Assembly (NCBI RefSeq): GCF_017377775.1 | Contig: NZ_JAFVLN010000001.1 | Location: 620,001 to 684,000, forward strand | Direction: 5' to 3' | DNA: 64,000 nt | DNA from: Streptomyces sp. VRA16 Mangrove soil | Lineage (GTDB): Bacteria; Actinomycetota; Actinomycetes; Streptomycetales; Streptomycetaceae | Shown: positions 27,227 through 36,259 of the stretch, piece after piece | How the letters are laid out: every line of letters begins with the position of its first letter | How positions within the stretch are numbered: position 1 is the stretch's first letter | Program-made: the position numbers and the translations under genes | Notes under the pieces: generated by a model | Seen by the model: the letters and a program-made list of their open reading frames with translations, nothing else | Database searches by the model: none | Told to the model about the DNA's origin: nothing

Positions 27227-28417
27227 TCACGGGGCGGCGAGCCAGAGGTCGGGGCCGAAGACCTCGTAGTGGATGTCGGCGGCCGCCACGCCCTTGTCGA
27301 GCAACTGCCCGCGCACGGCGCGCATGAAGGGCAGCGGACCGCACAGGTACGCGCGCGTGCCGGGCGCGACGGAGACGTCGGTGAGATCGACCAGTCCCGT
27401 GTTGCGGGCAGAGCCCGGCTCCTCGTACCAGAAGTGCGCCGAGGCGTCGGCGAGCTTCTCGGTCAGGGTCTCGTGGTCGGCGCGCAGAGCGTGCGAGGCG
27501 GGGGAGCGGTCGCCGTGCACCACCGTGACCGGGCCCGTGTGACCGTCGGCCGCGAGCTGCTCCAGCATGGCGAGCACCGGCGTGCAGCCGATGCCGGCCG
27601 AGGCGAGAAGCAGCGGGGTCTCGACGGCGTCCAGCACCAGGTCGCCGTACGGGGCCGAGACGCGCAGCCGGTCGCCCTCGCGGACCTGTGCGTGCAGGTG
27701 GCGCGAGACCTCGCCGTCGGGGGCCGCGCCGGTGCCGTGCACGCGCTTGACGGCGATGGAACGGGTCGTCGCGGACGGCGCTCCGGTGAGGCTGTACTGA
27801 CGGATCTGCCGTGCCCCGTCCGGGAGTTCTACCTGGACGGAGACGTACTGCCCGGCCTTGAAGGCGGGCGCGGGCCTGCCGTCCGCGGGCCGCAGGACGA
27901 AGGTCGCGACGTCCTCGGTCGCGTCGGATCGGGCCTCGACCTCCCACTCCCGCCAGACGTCCGCGTCGACGACGTCCTGCTCCGCGTACAGACGCTGCTC
28001 GATCGCGATCAGGGCGTTCGCCATCAGCCAGTAGACCTCGTCCCAGGCGGTGGCCACCTCGGGCGTCACCGCGTCGCCGAGCACCTCGACGATCGCGGCG
28101 AACAGGTGCTCGTGCACGACCGGGTACTGGTCGGCGCGCACCCCGAGCGAGGCGTGCTTGTGGGCGATGCGGTGCAGCATCACGTCGGGCCGCTCGTCGG
28201 GGTGGTCCACCAGGTACGTGGCGAAGGCCGCGATGGAACCGGCGAGGGCCTGGCGCTGGCTGCCCGCGGCCTGGTTGCCCCGGTTGAACAGGTCGCGGAG
28301 CAGCTGCGGGTGGGCGGCGAACAGACGCTCGTAGAAGCGGCCGGTTATCTCCTCGATGGCGGCGCCGACGGCGGGCAGCGTGGCGCGGACGACGGTGGCG
28401 GACTGGTCCGTGAGCAT
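27227..28417 (-). CDS. hmp: Flavohemoglobin, nitric oxide dioxygenase
   Basis: The 396-residue protein has an N-terminal globin domain with proximal heme histidine about H88 (IAHKHASLGVRADQYPVV), then an FAD domain (RQYSLTGAPS, GEVSRHLHAQVREGD) and an NAD domain (LLASAGIGCTPVLAML, AYLCGPLPFM, HYEVFGPD). It oxidises NO to nitrate using O2 and NAD(P)H. ATG 28417 follows AAGGAG. The nsrR gene lies immediately upstream in the same direction, and a candidate NsrR site overlaps this promoter. Confidence 0.95.
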   Translation of the reverse strand: MLTDQSATVVRATLPAVGAAIEEITGRFYERLFAAHPQLLRDLFNRGNQAAGSQRQALAGSIAAFATYLVDHPDERPDVMLHRIAHKHASLGVRADQYPVVHEHLFAAIVEVLGDAVTPEVATAWDEVYWLMANALIAIEQRLYAEQDVVDADVWREWEVEARSDATEDVATFVLRPADGRPAPAFKAGQYVSVQVELPDGARQIRQYSLTGAPSATTRSIAVKRVHGTGAAPDGEVSRHLHAQVREGDRLRVSAPYGDLVLDAVETPLLLASAGIGCTPVLAMLEQLAADGHTGPVTVVHGDRSPASHALRADHETLTEKLADASAHFWYEEPGSARNTGLVDLTDVSVAPGTRAYLCGPLPFMRAVRGQLLDKGVAAADIHYEVFGPDLWLAAP

Positions 28418-28431
28418 CAGCGGAACTCCTT

Positions 28432-28456
28432 AAGTTGCATTTAAGAGTCGTATTTA
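28432..28456. promoter_or_regulatory. Candidate NsrR operator at hmp
   Basis: Read on the minus strand, AATACGACTCT-T-AAATGCAACTT lies 15 bases before the hmp start. The same 11-1-11 layout with shared AAT-C, CT and ATGCAA positions occurs upstream of nsrR at 28956-28978. The half-site resembles the known NsrR-type half AAGATGCATTT. Binding here is inferred. Confidence 0.5.
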
Positions 28457-28496
28457 ACGGTGCGAGGGAGCCCGCCCGTGCGGGCGGTCGGTGGGG

Positions 28497-28940
28497 TCAG
28501 CCGCTCTCGCGGGTGGGGGAGAGGGCGACGAGCAGCGGGCCGGTCGGCGCCTCGACGAGATCGGTCAGGGTGAGCGGGTCGAGGGCGGCGAAGAACGCCT
28601 CCTGCGCCTGGCGCAGCGCACCGCGCAGCCGGCAGGCCGCCCGCAGCGGGCACGGGGTCGAGCCCTCGCACTCCACGACGTCGCCGGGGCCCTCCAGCTC
28701 CCTGACCAGGGTGCCGACGGAGGCCCTGCGGCCGGCTGTGGTGAGGGCGAGTCCGCCGCCCCGGCCGCGGCGCGCCTCGATCAGACCCATGTGCTGCAGC
28801 TTGGCGACGACCTTCGCGGTGTGGGTGTACGGCACCTCCATGGTCGCCGCCACCTCGCGCGTGGTGGGCAGGCCGCCCTCCTCGACGGCGAGGCGCATGA
28901 GCACCCGCAGGGCCAGGTCCGTGAATCGCGTCAGCCGCAT
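28497..28940 (-). CDS. nsrR: NsrR, NO-sensing Rrf2-family repressor
   Basis: The 147-residue protein has an Rrf2 winged helix (MRLTRFTDLALRVLMRLA, VPYTHTAKVVAKLQHMGL, wing RRGRGGGLALT) and three cysteines C91, C97 and C103 in the spacing of the iron-sulfur ligands of Streptomyces NsrR. Its [4Fe-4S] cluster reacts with NO and releases DNA. It precedes hmp, its expected target. Start is the ATG at 28940. Confidence 0.93.
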   Translation of the reverse strand: MRLTRFTDLALRVLMRLAVEEGGLPTTREVAATMEVPYTHTAKVVAKLQHMGLIEARRGRGGGLALTTAGRRASVGTLVRELEGPGDVVECEGSTPCPLRAACRLRGALRQAQEAFFAALDPLTLTDLVEAPTGPLLVALSPTRESG

Positions 28941-28955
28941 GGCCGCAGTCTATAT

Positions 28956-28978
28956 ATCTTGCATGTGAGGTGTGCATT
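28956..28978. promoter_or_regulatory. Candidate NsrR operator at nsrR
   Basis: Minus-strand AATGCACACCT-C-ACATGCAAGAT, 16 bases upstream of the nsrR start, matches the hmp element in layout and in the ATGCAA core. TATATA lies between it and the gene and could be part of the promoter. Suggests autoregulation. Confidence 0.45.
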
Positions 28979-29141
28979 TGGGGTGGGGGTCGTGCACGCG
29001 TCCGTTACGGATGGGTCTGCTGAAGCCATTGACGCGGAAGCGCTGCGACCCTACGTTCCCGACTCGACGATCCCGTCCGAATTCACGACCAAGGTTCGAA
29101 ATCCCGTACACGCCCGTCCTGTCCTCCCCTAGGAGAGCCGC

Positions 29142-30116
29142 GTGAGCCGCACCCCCCGCCGCTTGAGGACCGCCCTCGTCGCCGTACCGGCCGCAGCGGT
29201 TCTGGCCCTGATCCCGTCGACCGCGTCCGCCTACCCCAACCCGGGCACGGTCACCGGCGACACCGTCGTGCACGACCCGACCATGATCCGCACCTCCGGC
29301 GGCCGCTACCTGCTCTACTCGACCGGCGGCGGCCTCGGCTACCGCACCTCCACCGACCGGATCGCGTTCACCGCGGGCAGCGACGCCTTCACCACCAAGC
29401 CGTCGTGGTGGTCGAGGTACGCGACCGAGGCGTGGGCCCCCGACATCTCGTACCACGGCGGCAAGTACCTGATGTACTACGCCGTCTCGACGTTCGGCTC
29501 CAACACCTCAGCGATCGGCCTCGCCGGATCGACGACCGGCCTGCCGGGCTCGTGGACGGACTACGGCGTCGTCTACACCTCCACCTCGTCCAGCGACTAC
29601 AACGCCATCGACCCGAACCTCTTCGTCGACGACAACGGCACCTGGTGGCTGTCGTTCGGCAGCTGGTGGACCGGCATCAAGATGATCCGGATCGACCCGT
29701 CGACCGGGAAGCAGCTCTCCTCCGACACCACCCGCTACTCCCTGGCGGCCCGCCCCACCGGCACCAAGGCCGTCGAGGCCCCGTACATCGTCAAGCGCAA
29801 CGGCTTCTACTACCTCTTCGCCTCCTACGACACCTGCTGCGCGGGCACCAGCTCCACGTACAAGGTCAAGGTGGGGCGCGCCACCAGCATCACCGGCCCG
29901 TACTACGACCAGAGCGGCGTCGCCATGACCGACAACGGCGGCACCCCGGTCCTGGAGTCGCACGGCAGCATCATCGGGCCCGGCGGGCAGTCCATCATGA
30001 ACGACACCGACGGGGACCTGATCGTCTACCACTACTACGACGGCAACGACAACGGCACCCCGAAGCTCGGCATCAACCTGCTGAGCTGGAGCACGGGGTG
30101 GCCGGTCGCCCACTGA
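29142..30116 (+). CDS. Secreted arabinan endo-1,5-alpha-L-arabinosidase, GH43
   Basis: The 324-residue protein starts with a signal peptide (basic MSRTPRRLR, hydrophobic core, cleavage after STASA near residue 31). The mature part begins with the five-bladed GH43 motif VVHDPTMIR containing the general-base aspartate, followed by WAPDISYHGGKYLMYYAVS, AIDPNLFVDDNG with the pKa-tuning aspartate, and VEAPYIVKRNG with the general-acid glutamate. It cuts alpha-1,5-arabinan outside the cell. GTG 29142 follows AGGAGA. It stands alone. Confidence 0.92.
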   Translation: MSRTPRRLRTALVAVPAAAVLALIPSTASAYPNPGTVTGDTVVHDPTMIRTSGGRYLLYSTGGGLGYRTSTDRIAFTAGSDAFTTKPSWWSRYATEAWAPDISYHGGKYLMYYAVSTFGSNTSAIGLAGSTTGLPGSWTDYGVVYTSTSSSDYNAIDPNLFVDDNGTWWLSFGSWWTGIKMIRIDPSTGKQLSSDTTRYSLAARPTGTKAVEAPYIVKRNGFYYLFASYDTCCAGTSSTYKVKVGRATSITGPYYDQSGVAMTDNGGTPVLESHGSIIGPGGQSIMNDTDGDLIVYHYYDGNDNGTPKLGINLLSWSTGWPVAH

Positions 30117-30122
30117 CCCTCC

Positions 30123-31451
30123 CTATCGCCCGCTCAGGGCGGCGCGGCGCCGGAACAGTTCCTCGGCCGCGGTCTGCGCGCCCGCGCGGACCCGGTCGGC
30201 GTCCACGCTCCGTACGGTGCCGCCCGCCACGAGCAGTTCACCGTCGACCCAGACGTGGTCGACGTCGGCGGCCGACGAGGAGAACACCAGGTGCGGGACC
30301 GTGTTGAAGTCCGGGCCGTGCAGCAGCGGCGTGGTGTGCAGTCGGCGCAGGTCCACGGTGACGACGTCGGCCTTCTTGCCCGCTTCGAGGGAGCCGGTCT
30401 CCGCGTCGAGGCCGAGCGCACGGGCACCGTCGATCGTCGCCATGGTCAGGATGTCCCACGGGTCGCCCGTCGTCGGGTCCAGGGACGTCACCTTCTGCAG
30501 GAGCGAGGCGAACTTCATCTCCTCCAGCAGGTCCAGGTTGTTGTTCTCCTTCTCGCCGTCGCTGCCCAGACCGACCGCGATGCCCCGGCGGCGCATGTCG
30601 GCGACCCGGGCCGGGCCCGACGACAGCTTCATGTTGGAGCACGGACAGTGCGCGACGCTCGTCCCCGTGTCGGCCAGCAGGTCGAGTTCGTGGTCGTCGA
30701 GCCAGACACAGTGGGCGACCACCGTTCTCGGGCCGAGGATGCCGCGGTGACCGAACTCCTCGATCGGCCGCCGCCCGAACTGCCTTACGGACTCCTCCAC
30801 TTCCCACGTCGTCTCGGAGGAGTGGGTGTGCAGCCCCGTGTCGAACTCGTCGGCCAGGGCCGCGGCCGACTTGAACGCCTCCTCGCTGCAGTAGAAGAGA
30901 TGCTCGAGACCCACCCAGGAGCGGACCCGGTCGTGGGCGAAGGTGCGGTACTCGGTGAGGAGGCGGCGGTTGGTCTCCAGCGTCTCGAAGTAGTCGTAGC
31001 CGGGCAGGTCGGCCACGTACGGGACGAGGGTCGCGCGCAGTCCGACCTGCTGTGCCGCGTGGGCCGAGCCCTCCATGTGGCGCCACATGTCCATCACCGA
31101 CGTGGTGCCGGCGCGCAGCGACTCCGTGTAGCAGAGGAGGGAGGCGGCCTCGGCGATCTCCGGGGTGAGCGCCTTGTGCGCCGGGTCGACGTAGTCGCGC
31201 AGCCAGTCCCACAGCGACTTGGACTCGGCCGTGCCGCGCAGCAGGCCGGAGTGGAGGTGGGTGTTGTGCAGGCCGGGGATGACGGCGTGGCCGGTCGCGT
31301 CGACGATCTCGGCGTCCGTGGTGGCGAACATGTCCGGGGGGCCGACCGCCACGATCCGGTCGCCCTCGATCAGCACCGAGCCGGGGTCGTACGCGGTCCG
31401 GGTGCCGTCGCAGGGGATGACGATGCCGTTGTGGATGAGGGTGCGGTGCAT
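30123..31451 (-). CDS. Amidohydrolase-family deaminase (TrzA/8-oxoguanine-deaminase-like)
   Basis: The 442-residue protein has the metal site of the cytosine-deaminase/TrzA branch: HNTHLHSG (HxH), THSSETTWE, VVAHCVWLDD and SDGEKENNNLDLLEEM, with an N- and C-terminal beta-sandwich. Members deaminate purines, pterins or triazines. Position beside a nucleobase deaminase and an NCS1 permease points to nucleobase salvage or breakdown. ATG 31451 is chosen because GGAG lies five bases upstream; GTG 31457 would overlap the ribosome site. Confidence 0.85.
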   Translation of the reverse strand: MHRTLIHNGIVIPCDGTRTAYDPGSVLIEGDRIVAVGPPDMFATTDAEIVDATGHAVIPGLHNTHLHSGLLRGTAESKSLWDWLRDYVDPAHKALTPEIAEAASLLCYTESLRAGTTSVMDMWRHMEGSAHAAQQVGLRATLVPYVADLPGYDYFETLETNRRLLTEYRTFAHDRVRSWVGLEHLFYCSEEAFKSAAALADEFDTGLHTHSSETTWEVEESVRQFGRRPIEEFGHRGILGPRTVVAHCVWLDDHELDLLADTGTSVAHCPCSNMKLSSGPARVADMRRRGIAVGLGSDGEKENNNLDLLEEMKFASLLQKVTSLDPTTGDPWDILTMATIDGARALGLDAETGSLEAGKKADVVTVDLRRLHTTPLLHGPDFNTVPHLVFSSSAADVDHVWVDGELLVAGGTVRSVDADRVRAGAQTAAEELFRRRAALSGR

Positions 31452-31643
31452 GGGCACTCCGTGGTGTGTTGATGCGGCAGGTGCGGGTGCGTGGGGGGCG
31501 GGCGTTCGAGCGGGGGCGCCCCCGCCGCCCCTTCCCGTCCCGAGACCGGGGGCTGCGCCCCTGGAGCCCCCGGTGTGCGTTCTCGGGTGCGGGACGCGTC
31601 GTGGCCGGGCGTGCCGTTCCCCGCGCCCCTTACGGGGCTCCCT

Positions 31644-32123
31644 TCAGGACCAGAAGCCCTCGTGGACCGCCGCTGCCTCCTCGTGGAGGCACGGGCCCAC
31701 CACCTCCACCGGGCGCTGGCCCCGTGCCAGTACCTCGCGGCAAGGCAGGGACATCGTCGGGTTCTCCGGGTTGGCGCCCGTGAGCGCGAGGAGTTCGTCC
31801 TCGCCGAGTGCGTACGCGACGCGGCCGATGCCGCTCCAGTACACGGCTCCGGTGCACATCGCGCAGGGCTCGGTGGACGTGTAGAGCGTGGCGCGGGCCA
31901 GGTCGGCGGGGGCGTAGGTGCGTGTCGCGAGACGGACCAGGTTCGTCTCGGCGTGGCCGGTCGCGTCGCGTTCCGTCACCACCGAGTTGCCGGCCTCCAG
32001 GACCACCTCGTCGTCGAGGACGAGCAGCGCGCCGAAGGGGTGGTTGCCGCCCGCGCGGGAAGCCGCGGCCAGGTCGATCGCCGAGCGCAGGAACTTCTCG
32101 TCCTCAGGGGTGGGGTTGGTCAT
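31644..32123 (-). CDS. Nucleoside/nucleobase deaminase (CDA fold)
   Basis: The 159-residue protein has the zinc motif HAETN followed by PCAMCTGA, the pattern of guanine/cytosine deaminases and related CMP/dCMP-type enzymes; NHPFGALLVLDDEVV precedes it and the chain ends EGFW, as in some guanine-deaminase-like members. It probably releases ammonia from a nucleobase. ATG 32123 overlaps the stop of the NCS1 permease (ATGA) and follows TTGAGGAG, so uptake and deamination are coupled. Confidence 0.85.
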   Translation of the reverse strand: MTNPTPEDEKFLRSAIDLAAASRAGGNHPFGALLVLDDEVVLEAGNSVVTERDATGHAETNLVRLATRTYAPADLARATLYTSTEPCAMCTGAVYWSGIGRVAYALGEDELLALTGANPENPTMSLPCREVLARGQRPVEVVGPCLHEEAAAVHEGFWS

Positions 32124-33493
32124 GTGTCGCTCCTCAAGGGGTCGGATGCAAGGGGGAGTCGAGTGGTACGGGTGCGAGACGCGGCCGGCACGGCGTACGC
32201 GCCGCCCGCCACCAGGAACCCGACGAACAGGCCGAGCGGGCCGAGCGCCGGATGCGCCGCCGCGAGCGGGCCGGTGTACAGGGACTGGTTCATGAAGGGG
32301 AACTCCACCGCCAGGGCGAGCAGGACGCAGGGCAGGCCCCGACCGAAGCGGTGCGCCGGGTCGTACGGGTCCGCGAGCGCAGGCCGGCCGCGGCCCCAGA
32401 ACGCCACGATCGTCACCGCCGCCCAGGGCGCCAGCCAGTACCCCGTCATCAGCAGGAAGTCGTTGAGCTGCGCCGCGAAGTCGCCGTGCCCCGCGTACCA
32501 GGCGAGCGCCGTGCCGAGGCCGCCGACCACGAGCACCGACACCCAGCGCGGGATCGTGAAACCGGCGACGAGCGCCGCCATCGCGCCCGAGTACAGATCG
32601 ATGACCGTCGAGGCGAGCGTCGACAGCAGCAGTGAGAGCAGGACGAGCGTGCCGAGCGCGTGCGGAAGCAGACCGCTGACCATCGCGCTCGGATCGTCCA
32701 GCGCGCCCGCCGTGCCGAGGGCCGCGCCCAGCGAGCCGACCCACACCCCGGCCACCGCGCTGCCGCCGCCCGCCGCGAGGAAGACCCGCCGGGGCGCGGT
32801 CGTCGCGGGCAGATAGCGGCTGTAGTCGGACGCGTACGCCGACCAGCCGAGCACCCGCGCCGCCGTCACCGCGACGACCAGCAGGAACGCGGCGGCCGAG
32901 CCGTGCGCGGGGGCGGTGGGCGCCTGCGCCGAGACCTCCCCGAAGCCGTACACCGACATCACCGCGAACACCACGACCAGCAGGACCGTCAGGGCCCGTT
33001 CCACGGAGTGGATCAGGCGGTAGCCGACCACGGCCACGCCCATCTGCGCCACCGCCATCACGGCCAGCGCGGGACCGAAGCCCATCCCCGTCAGGTCGCG
33101 CAGGATGAAGATGCCGAGGAGCGAGTCGACCACGCACCACCCGACGCCGTTGACGACGGTGAACGCCGCCGAGGGCAGATTGCCCAGGCGGCCGAACGGG
33201 ACCCGGGACTGGACGAGTTGCAGCACCCCGGTCAGCGGGCCCCGCGTGGAGAACAGTCCGACGAGGGACGAGCTGAGCAGCGTACCCACGACGATCGCCA
33301 GGACGGCGGGCACGAAGTCGAGGCCGAAGACGGACGTGGACAGAGCGCCGACGCTCAACGTCGCGAACTGCACGTTCGCGCCGAACCAGAGAGTGAACAG
33401 GGACCGCGGACGCCCGTGCCGCAGACCGGCGGGCACGGGCTCGGCGCCCAACTGCTCGATGGGGGAGGGACGTTCACGTACGGCGGCGCGCAT
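32120..33493 (-). CDS. NCS1-family nucleobase permease (cytosine/purine type)
   Basis: The 457-residue protein has about 12 membrane helices and NCS1 signatures: FTLWFGANVQFATLSVGAL near helix 1, GVLQLVQSRVPFGRLGN after helix 2, GWSAYASDYSRYLP in the middle, and ATVIDLYSGAMAAL. NCS1 proteins import cytosine, purines, allantoin or related bases with H+ or Na+. ATG 33493 follows GAGGAG. It heads a transcript with the deaminase and is divergent from the PucR gene, its likely regulator. Confidence 0.88.
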   Translation of the reverse strand: MRAAVRERPSPIEQLGAEPVPAGLRHGRPRSLFTLWFGANVQFATLSVGALSTSVFGLDFVPAVLAIVVGTLLSSSLVGLFSTRGPLTGVLQLVQSRVPFGRLGNLPSAAFTVVNGVGWCVVDSLLGIFILRDLTGMGFGPALAVMAVAQMGVAVVGYRLIHSVERALTVLLVVVFAVMSVYGFGEVSAQAPTAPAHGSAAAFLLVVAVTAARVLGWSAYASDYSRYLPATTAPRRVFLAAGGGSAVAGVWVGSLGAALGTAGALDDPSAMVSGLLPHALGTLVLLSLLLSTLASTVIDLYSGAMAALVAGFTIPRWVSVLVVGGLGTALAWYAGHGDFAAQLNDFLLMTGYWLAPWAAVTIVAFWGRGRPALADPYDPAHRFGRGLPCVLLALAVEFPFMNQSLYTGPLAAAHPALGPLGLFVGFLVAGGAYAVPAASRTRTTRLPLASDPLRSDT

Positions 33494-33764
33494 GGAGTGC
33501 TCCTCGGGCAGGGGACAGCGGAGGACAACGGAAAGGAGGGAGGGACATGCGGCTCGTGCGCCCCGGCCGGCCGGATCCCGGCGGTGGTGGCGCGTGGATG
33601 CCAGTGAACCGTCGACGGTGTTCCACCGGGACTGCACGCGTCTCCAGACGGCACCGCGATTTCCCGGGACCGGCCCGTACTATTCTCCAAATCCCGTGCA
33701 CAGCGGCGTGCATGCCCGTAACGAACGCCGCCCCGGGACGGGGCGGGCACGAGGAGGCCGACCG

Positions 33765-35288
33765 GTGCACCTGGACCGACTGCTCGCCATGCCACGGCTC
33801 GGGCTGAGCCCCGTCGTCACCCCGCAAGCGGCGCCCGTCCCACGAATCCGCGGCGTCTACACCACCGACCTGCCCGACCCCGGCCGCTATCTCGACGGCG
33901 GCGAACTCGTCCTGACCAGCACCACCTGGTACCACGAGCCGCGCGACGCCGACGTGTTCGTCGCCGCGCTCTCCGGGGCGGGCGCGGCCGCGCTCGTCGC
34001 GGGCACCGCCGGGGTCGGCGTCATCCCGGACGCCGTGCGCGACGCCTGCGTCCGGCACGGGCTGCCGCTGCTCGCCGTCGACGACGAGGTCTCCTTCGCC
34101 GCGCTCACCGAGACGGTCCTCGCCGCCCTCGACGGGGCCGAACGGCGCGCCCCGTCCGCCGGGCTGCACCGCGGACTCGTCGCCAGCATGGCCTCGGGCG
34201 CGGGCGCCGAAGGACTCGTCGACGTGTTCGCCCGCGCCACCGGCGTGTGGTGCGCCGTGCTCTCCGCCACCGGGCGCCCGCTCGCCGGCGGCGTTCCGGA
34301 GGTCGGCGAGCAGCAGCTCGCGCGGGCCCACCGGGACGCCCTCGCCGCAGGCGGCTTCCCCGCCGTACGGGCCGTCGGCGGCGGAGGCGAACTCACCCTC
34401 TTCCCCGTCCAGTCACCCGTCGCGCACCGGCCGCCCGCCGGCTACCTCGCCGCCTCCGGCGACCACCGCGACTGGGCGCCCGGAGTCGCCGACGCTGCCT
34501 GGGAACTGTGCGCCCTGCTCGCCCTCGACAAAGCGGCCGTCCAGGAACGCCGCCGCATCGAGGCCCGCTTCCTGCGCGAGGCCGTCGACCTGCTCACCGC
34601 GGGACAGGAGGCGCCCGCAACGGCCCGGCTCCTCGGGCTCGGTCTCGGCGAGAGCCCGCTCGGCGCGCTGTGGCTGAGCACGACCGGCAGTCCGTACGGC
34701 GCCGCCCTCGCCGCCACCGTCCTGGAGGACGTCGCCGACCGCGTCCCCGGCTGCTCGGCGGTGATCCCCGTCGACGACGGGGCTTACCTGATGCTCGTGC
34801 CGGAAGGGACCACCGGCGTCGCCGAGGCCGCCGAACGGCTCGCGCCGCTCATCGGGCACGGCCGTGCCGCCCTCGGCACCGGCAGCCCCGGCACCGGAGC
34901 CGCCGCGCTGCGCCGCTCGGTCGACGAGGCCCGGCACGCCCACCGGGTCGCCGCCCTCGGCACCGGCACCGTCCGCACCGCGGGCAGCGAAGAGCTCTCC
35001 TCGCACCTGCTCCTGCTGGCCGCTGTCCCCGACGACGTACGCCGCCTCTACCGGGACAGGCTCATCGGCGTCCTGGAGCGCTACGACACCGAGCACGGCA
35101 GCGAACTCGTCACCACACTCGCCGCGTTCCTCGACGCGTCCGGCTCCTGGCAGCGCTGCTCCGAACAGCTCCACGTCCACGTCAACACCCTGCGCTACCG
35201 CCTCCAGCGTGTCGAACAGCTCACCGGCCACAGCCTCGCGACCCTGCGCGACCGCGTCGACTTCTGTCTCGCGCTCGGCATCACCTGA
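33765..35288 (+). CDS. PucR-family transcriptional regulator
   Basis: The 507-residue protein has the PucR N-terminal ligand domain (GVYTTDLPDPGRYLDGGELVL, with LPLLAVDDEVSFAALTETV), a central GGDEF-like linker, and the C-terminal PucR helix-turn-helix (LAAFLDASGSWQRCSEQLHV, VHVNTLRYRLQRVEQLTG). The family controls purine and related nitrogen catabolism. GTG 33765 follows GAGGAGG. It is divergent from the NCS1 permease and deaminase genes. Its 3' end overlaps the opposing AraC gene by eight bases. Confidence 0.9.
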   Translation: MHLDRLLAMPRLGLSPVVTPQAAPVPRIRGVYTTDLPDPGRYLDGGELVLTSTTWYHEPRDADVFVAALSGAGAAALVAGTAGVGVIPDAVRDACVRHGLPLLAVDDEVSFAALTETVLAALDGAERRAPSAGLHRGLVASMASGAGAEGLVDVFARATGVWCAVLSATGRPLAGGVPEVGEQQLARAHRDALAAGGFPAVRAVGGGGELTLFPVQSPVAHRPPAGYLAASGDHRDWAPGVADAAWELCALLALDKAAVQERRRIEARFLREAVDLLTAGQEAPATARLLGLGLGESPLGALWLSTTGSPYGAALAATVLEDVADRVPGCSAVIPVDDGAYLMLVPEGTTGVAEAAERLAPLIGHGRAALGTGSPGTGAAALRRSVDEARHAHRVAALGTGTVRTAGSEELSSHLLLLAAVPDDVRRLYRDRLIGVLERYDTEHGSELVTTLAAFLDASGSWQRCSEQLHVHVNTLRYRLQRVEQLTGHSLATLRDRVDFCLALGIT

Positions 35289-36165
35289 CGCCGCCACCGG
35301 ACCGGAACGCCCCCGGCGTCCGGCCGGTGCGCAGCCGGAAGAACTTCGTGAAGTCGCTGGCGTCGGCGAACCCCAGTTCGTCCGCGACCTCCTTGGCGGC
35401 GAGGCCGCTGTGCTGCAGCAGCCGCTTCGCCTCCAGGAGCACCCGGTCGTCGACGTACTGCTTCGCCGTGCGACCGGTCGCCGCGAGGCTCGCCCGGGTC
35501 AGGGTGCGCGGGCTGTAGCCGAGCGCCGCCGCGTAGTCCTCGACCCGGCGGGTCACCGCGTGGTCCCGCTCCACCACCGCGTGGAAACGGCGGAACGTCT
35601 CCGAGGCGGCCGACGGATCGGGCGCCGCCCCGCGCGCCTGCGCAAGCCGCACCACCAGGACGGAGAGCAGCGCCCGCAGCACATCGGCGTGCACCGCCAG
35701 GGGCAGCGAGGCCATTGCCCCGTACTCGTACGCGAGATGGTCCAGCGCCCGCCGCACTCCCTCCTGTGCCGGGCCCTCGGGCGTCAACGGCCGCTGCTCG
35801 TACGGCGGGTCCATGTGTGCGGCCGCCACTGTCGCGGGCGCCAGGAACCCCGGCTGGAACAGCACGATCACCCCGTCCGCCGCGTCGAGGTCCGCGCCGA
35901 AGCGCTGCACCTGGCCCGGCCGGATCCACAGCCACGAGCCCGGCCGCAGCTCGTGCTCGACGAAGTCCACCCACACGTGCAGGGGCCGGTCACGGGCGCC
36001 GATCAGCTGGTGGAACGTGGGGCGCTGCGCCGCGTGCGGATCGTTGCCGTGCCGCCGTGCGCGCTCGTACAGACCGGCGAGCTCCATCACCTCGACACCC
36101 GCGGCCGAGCCGACCGTCGGGGTGTAGACGAGCTCCCTGATCGCTTCGTGTCCGATTCTCCCCAT
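35281..36165 (-). CDS. AraC-family transcriptional regulator
   Basis: The 294-residue protein has a cupin-like sensor domain (ERARRHGNDPHAAQRPTFHQLI, LRPGSWLWIRPGQVQRFG) and two C-terminal helix-turn-helix units (VEDYAAALGYSPRTLTRA and AKEVADELGFADASDFTKFFR). It is divergent from vdcBCD with 94 bases between them, so it is the probable activator of vanillate/4-hydroxybenzoate decarboxylation. ATG 36165 gives the usual family length; the frame continues upstream without homology. Confidence 0.9.
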   Translation of the reverse strand: MGRIGHEAIRELVYTPTVGSAAGVEVMELAGLYERARRHGNDPHAAQRPTFHQLIGARDRPLHVWVDFVEHELRPGSWLWIRPGQVQRFGADLDAADGVIVLFQPGFLAPATVAAAHMDPPYEQRPLTPEGPAQEGVRRALDHLAYEYGAMASLPLAVHADVLRALLSVLVVRLAQARGAAPDPSAASETFRRFHAVVERDHAVTRRVEDYAAALGYSPRTLTRASLAATGRTAKQYVDDRVLLEAKRLLQHSGLAAKEVADELGFADASDFTKFFRLRTGRTPGAFRSGGGVR

Positions 36166-36259
36166 CGTGAGTCCCGAGCGTACCGCTGCCCCTCCCGAAC
36201 CGCCTCCTAGCGTGAGAACCGAAGAACACACAGGTCAGCGAAGCGTGAGGAGAGGCCCC

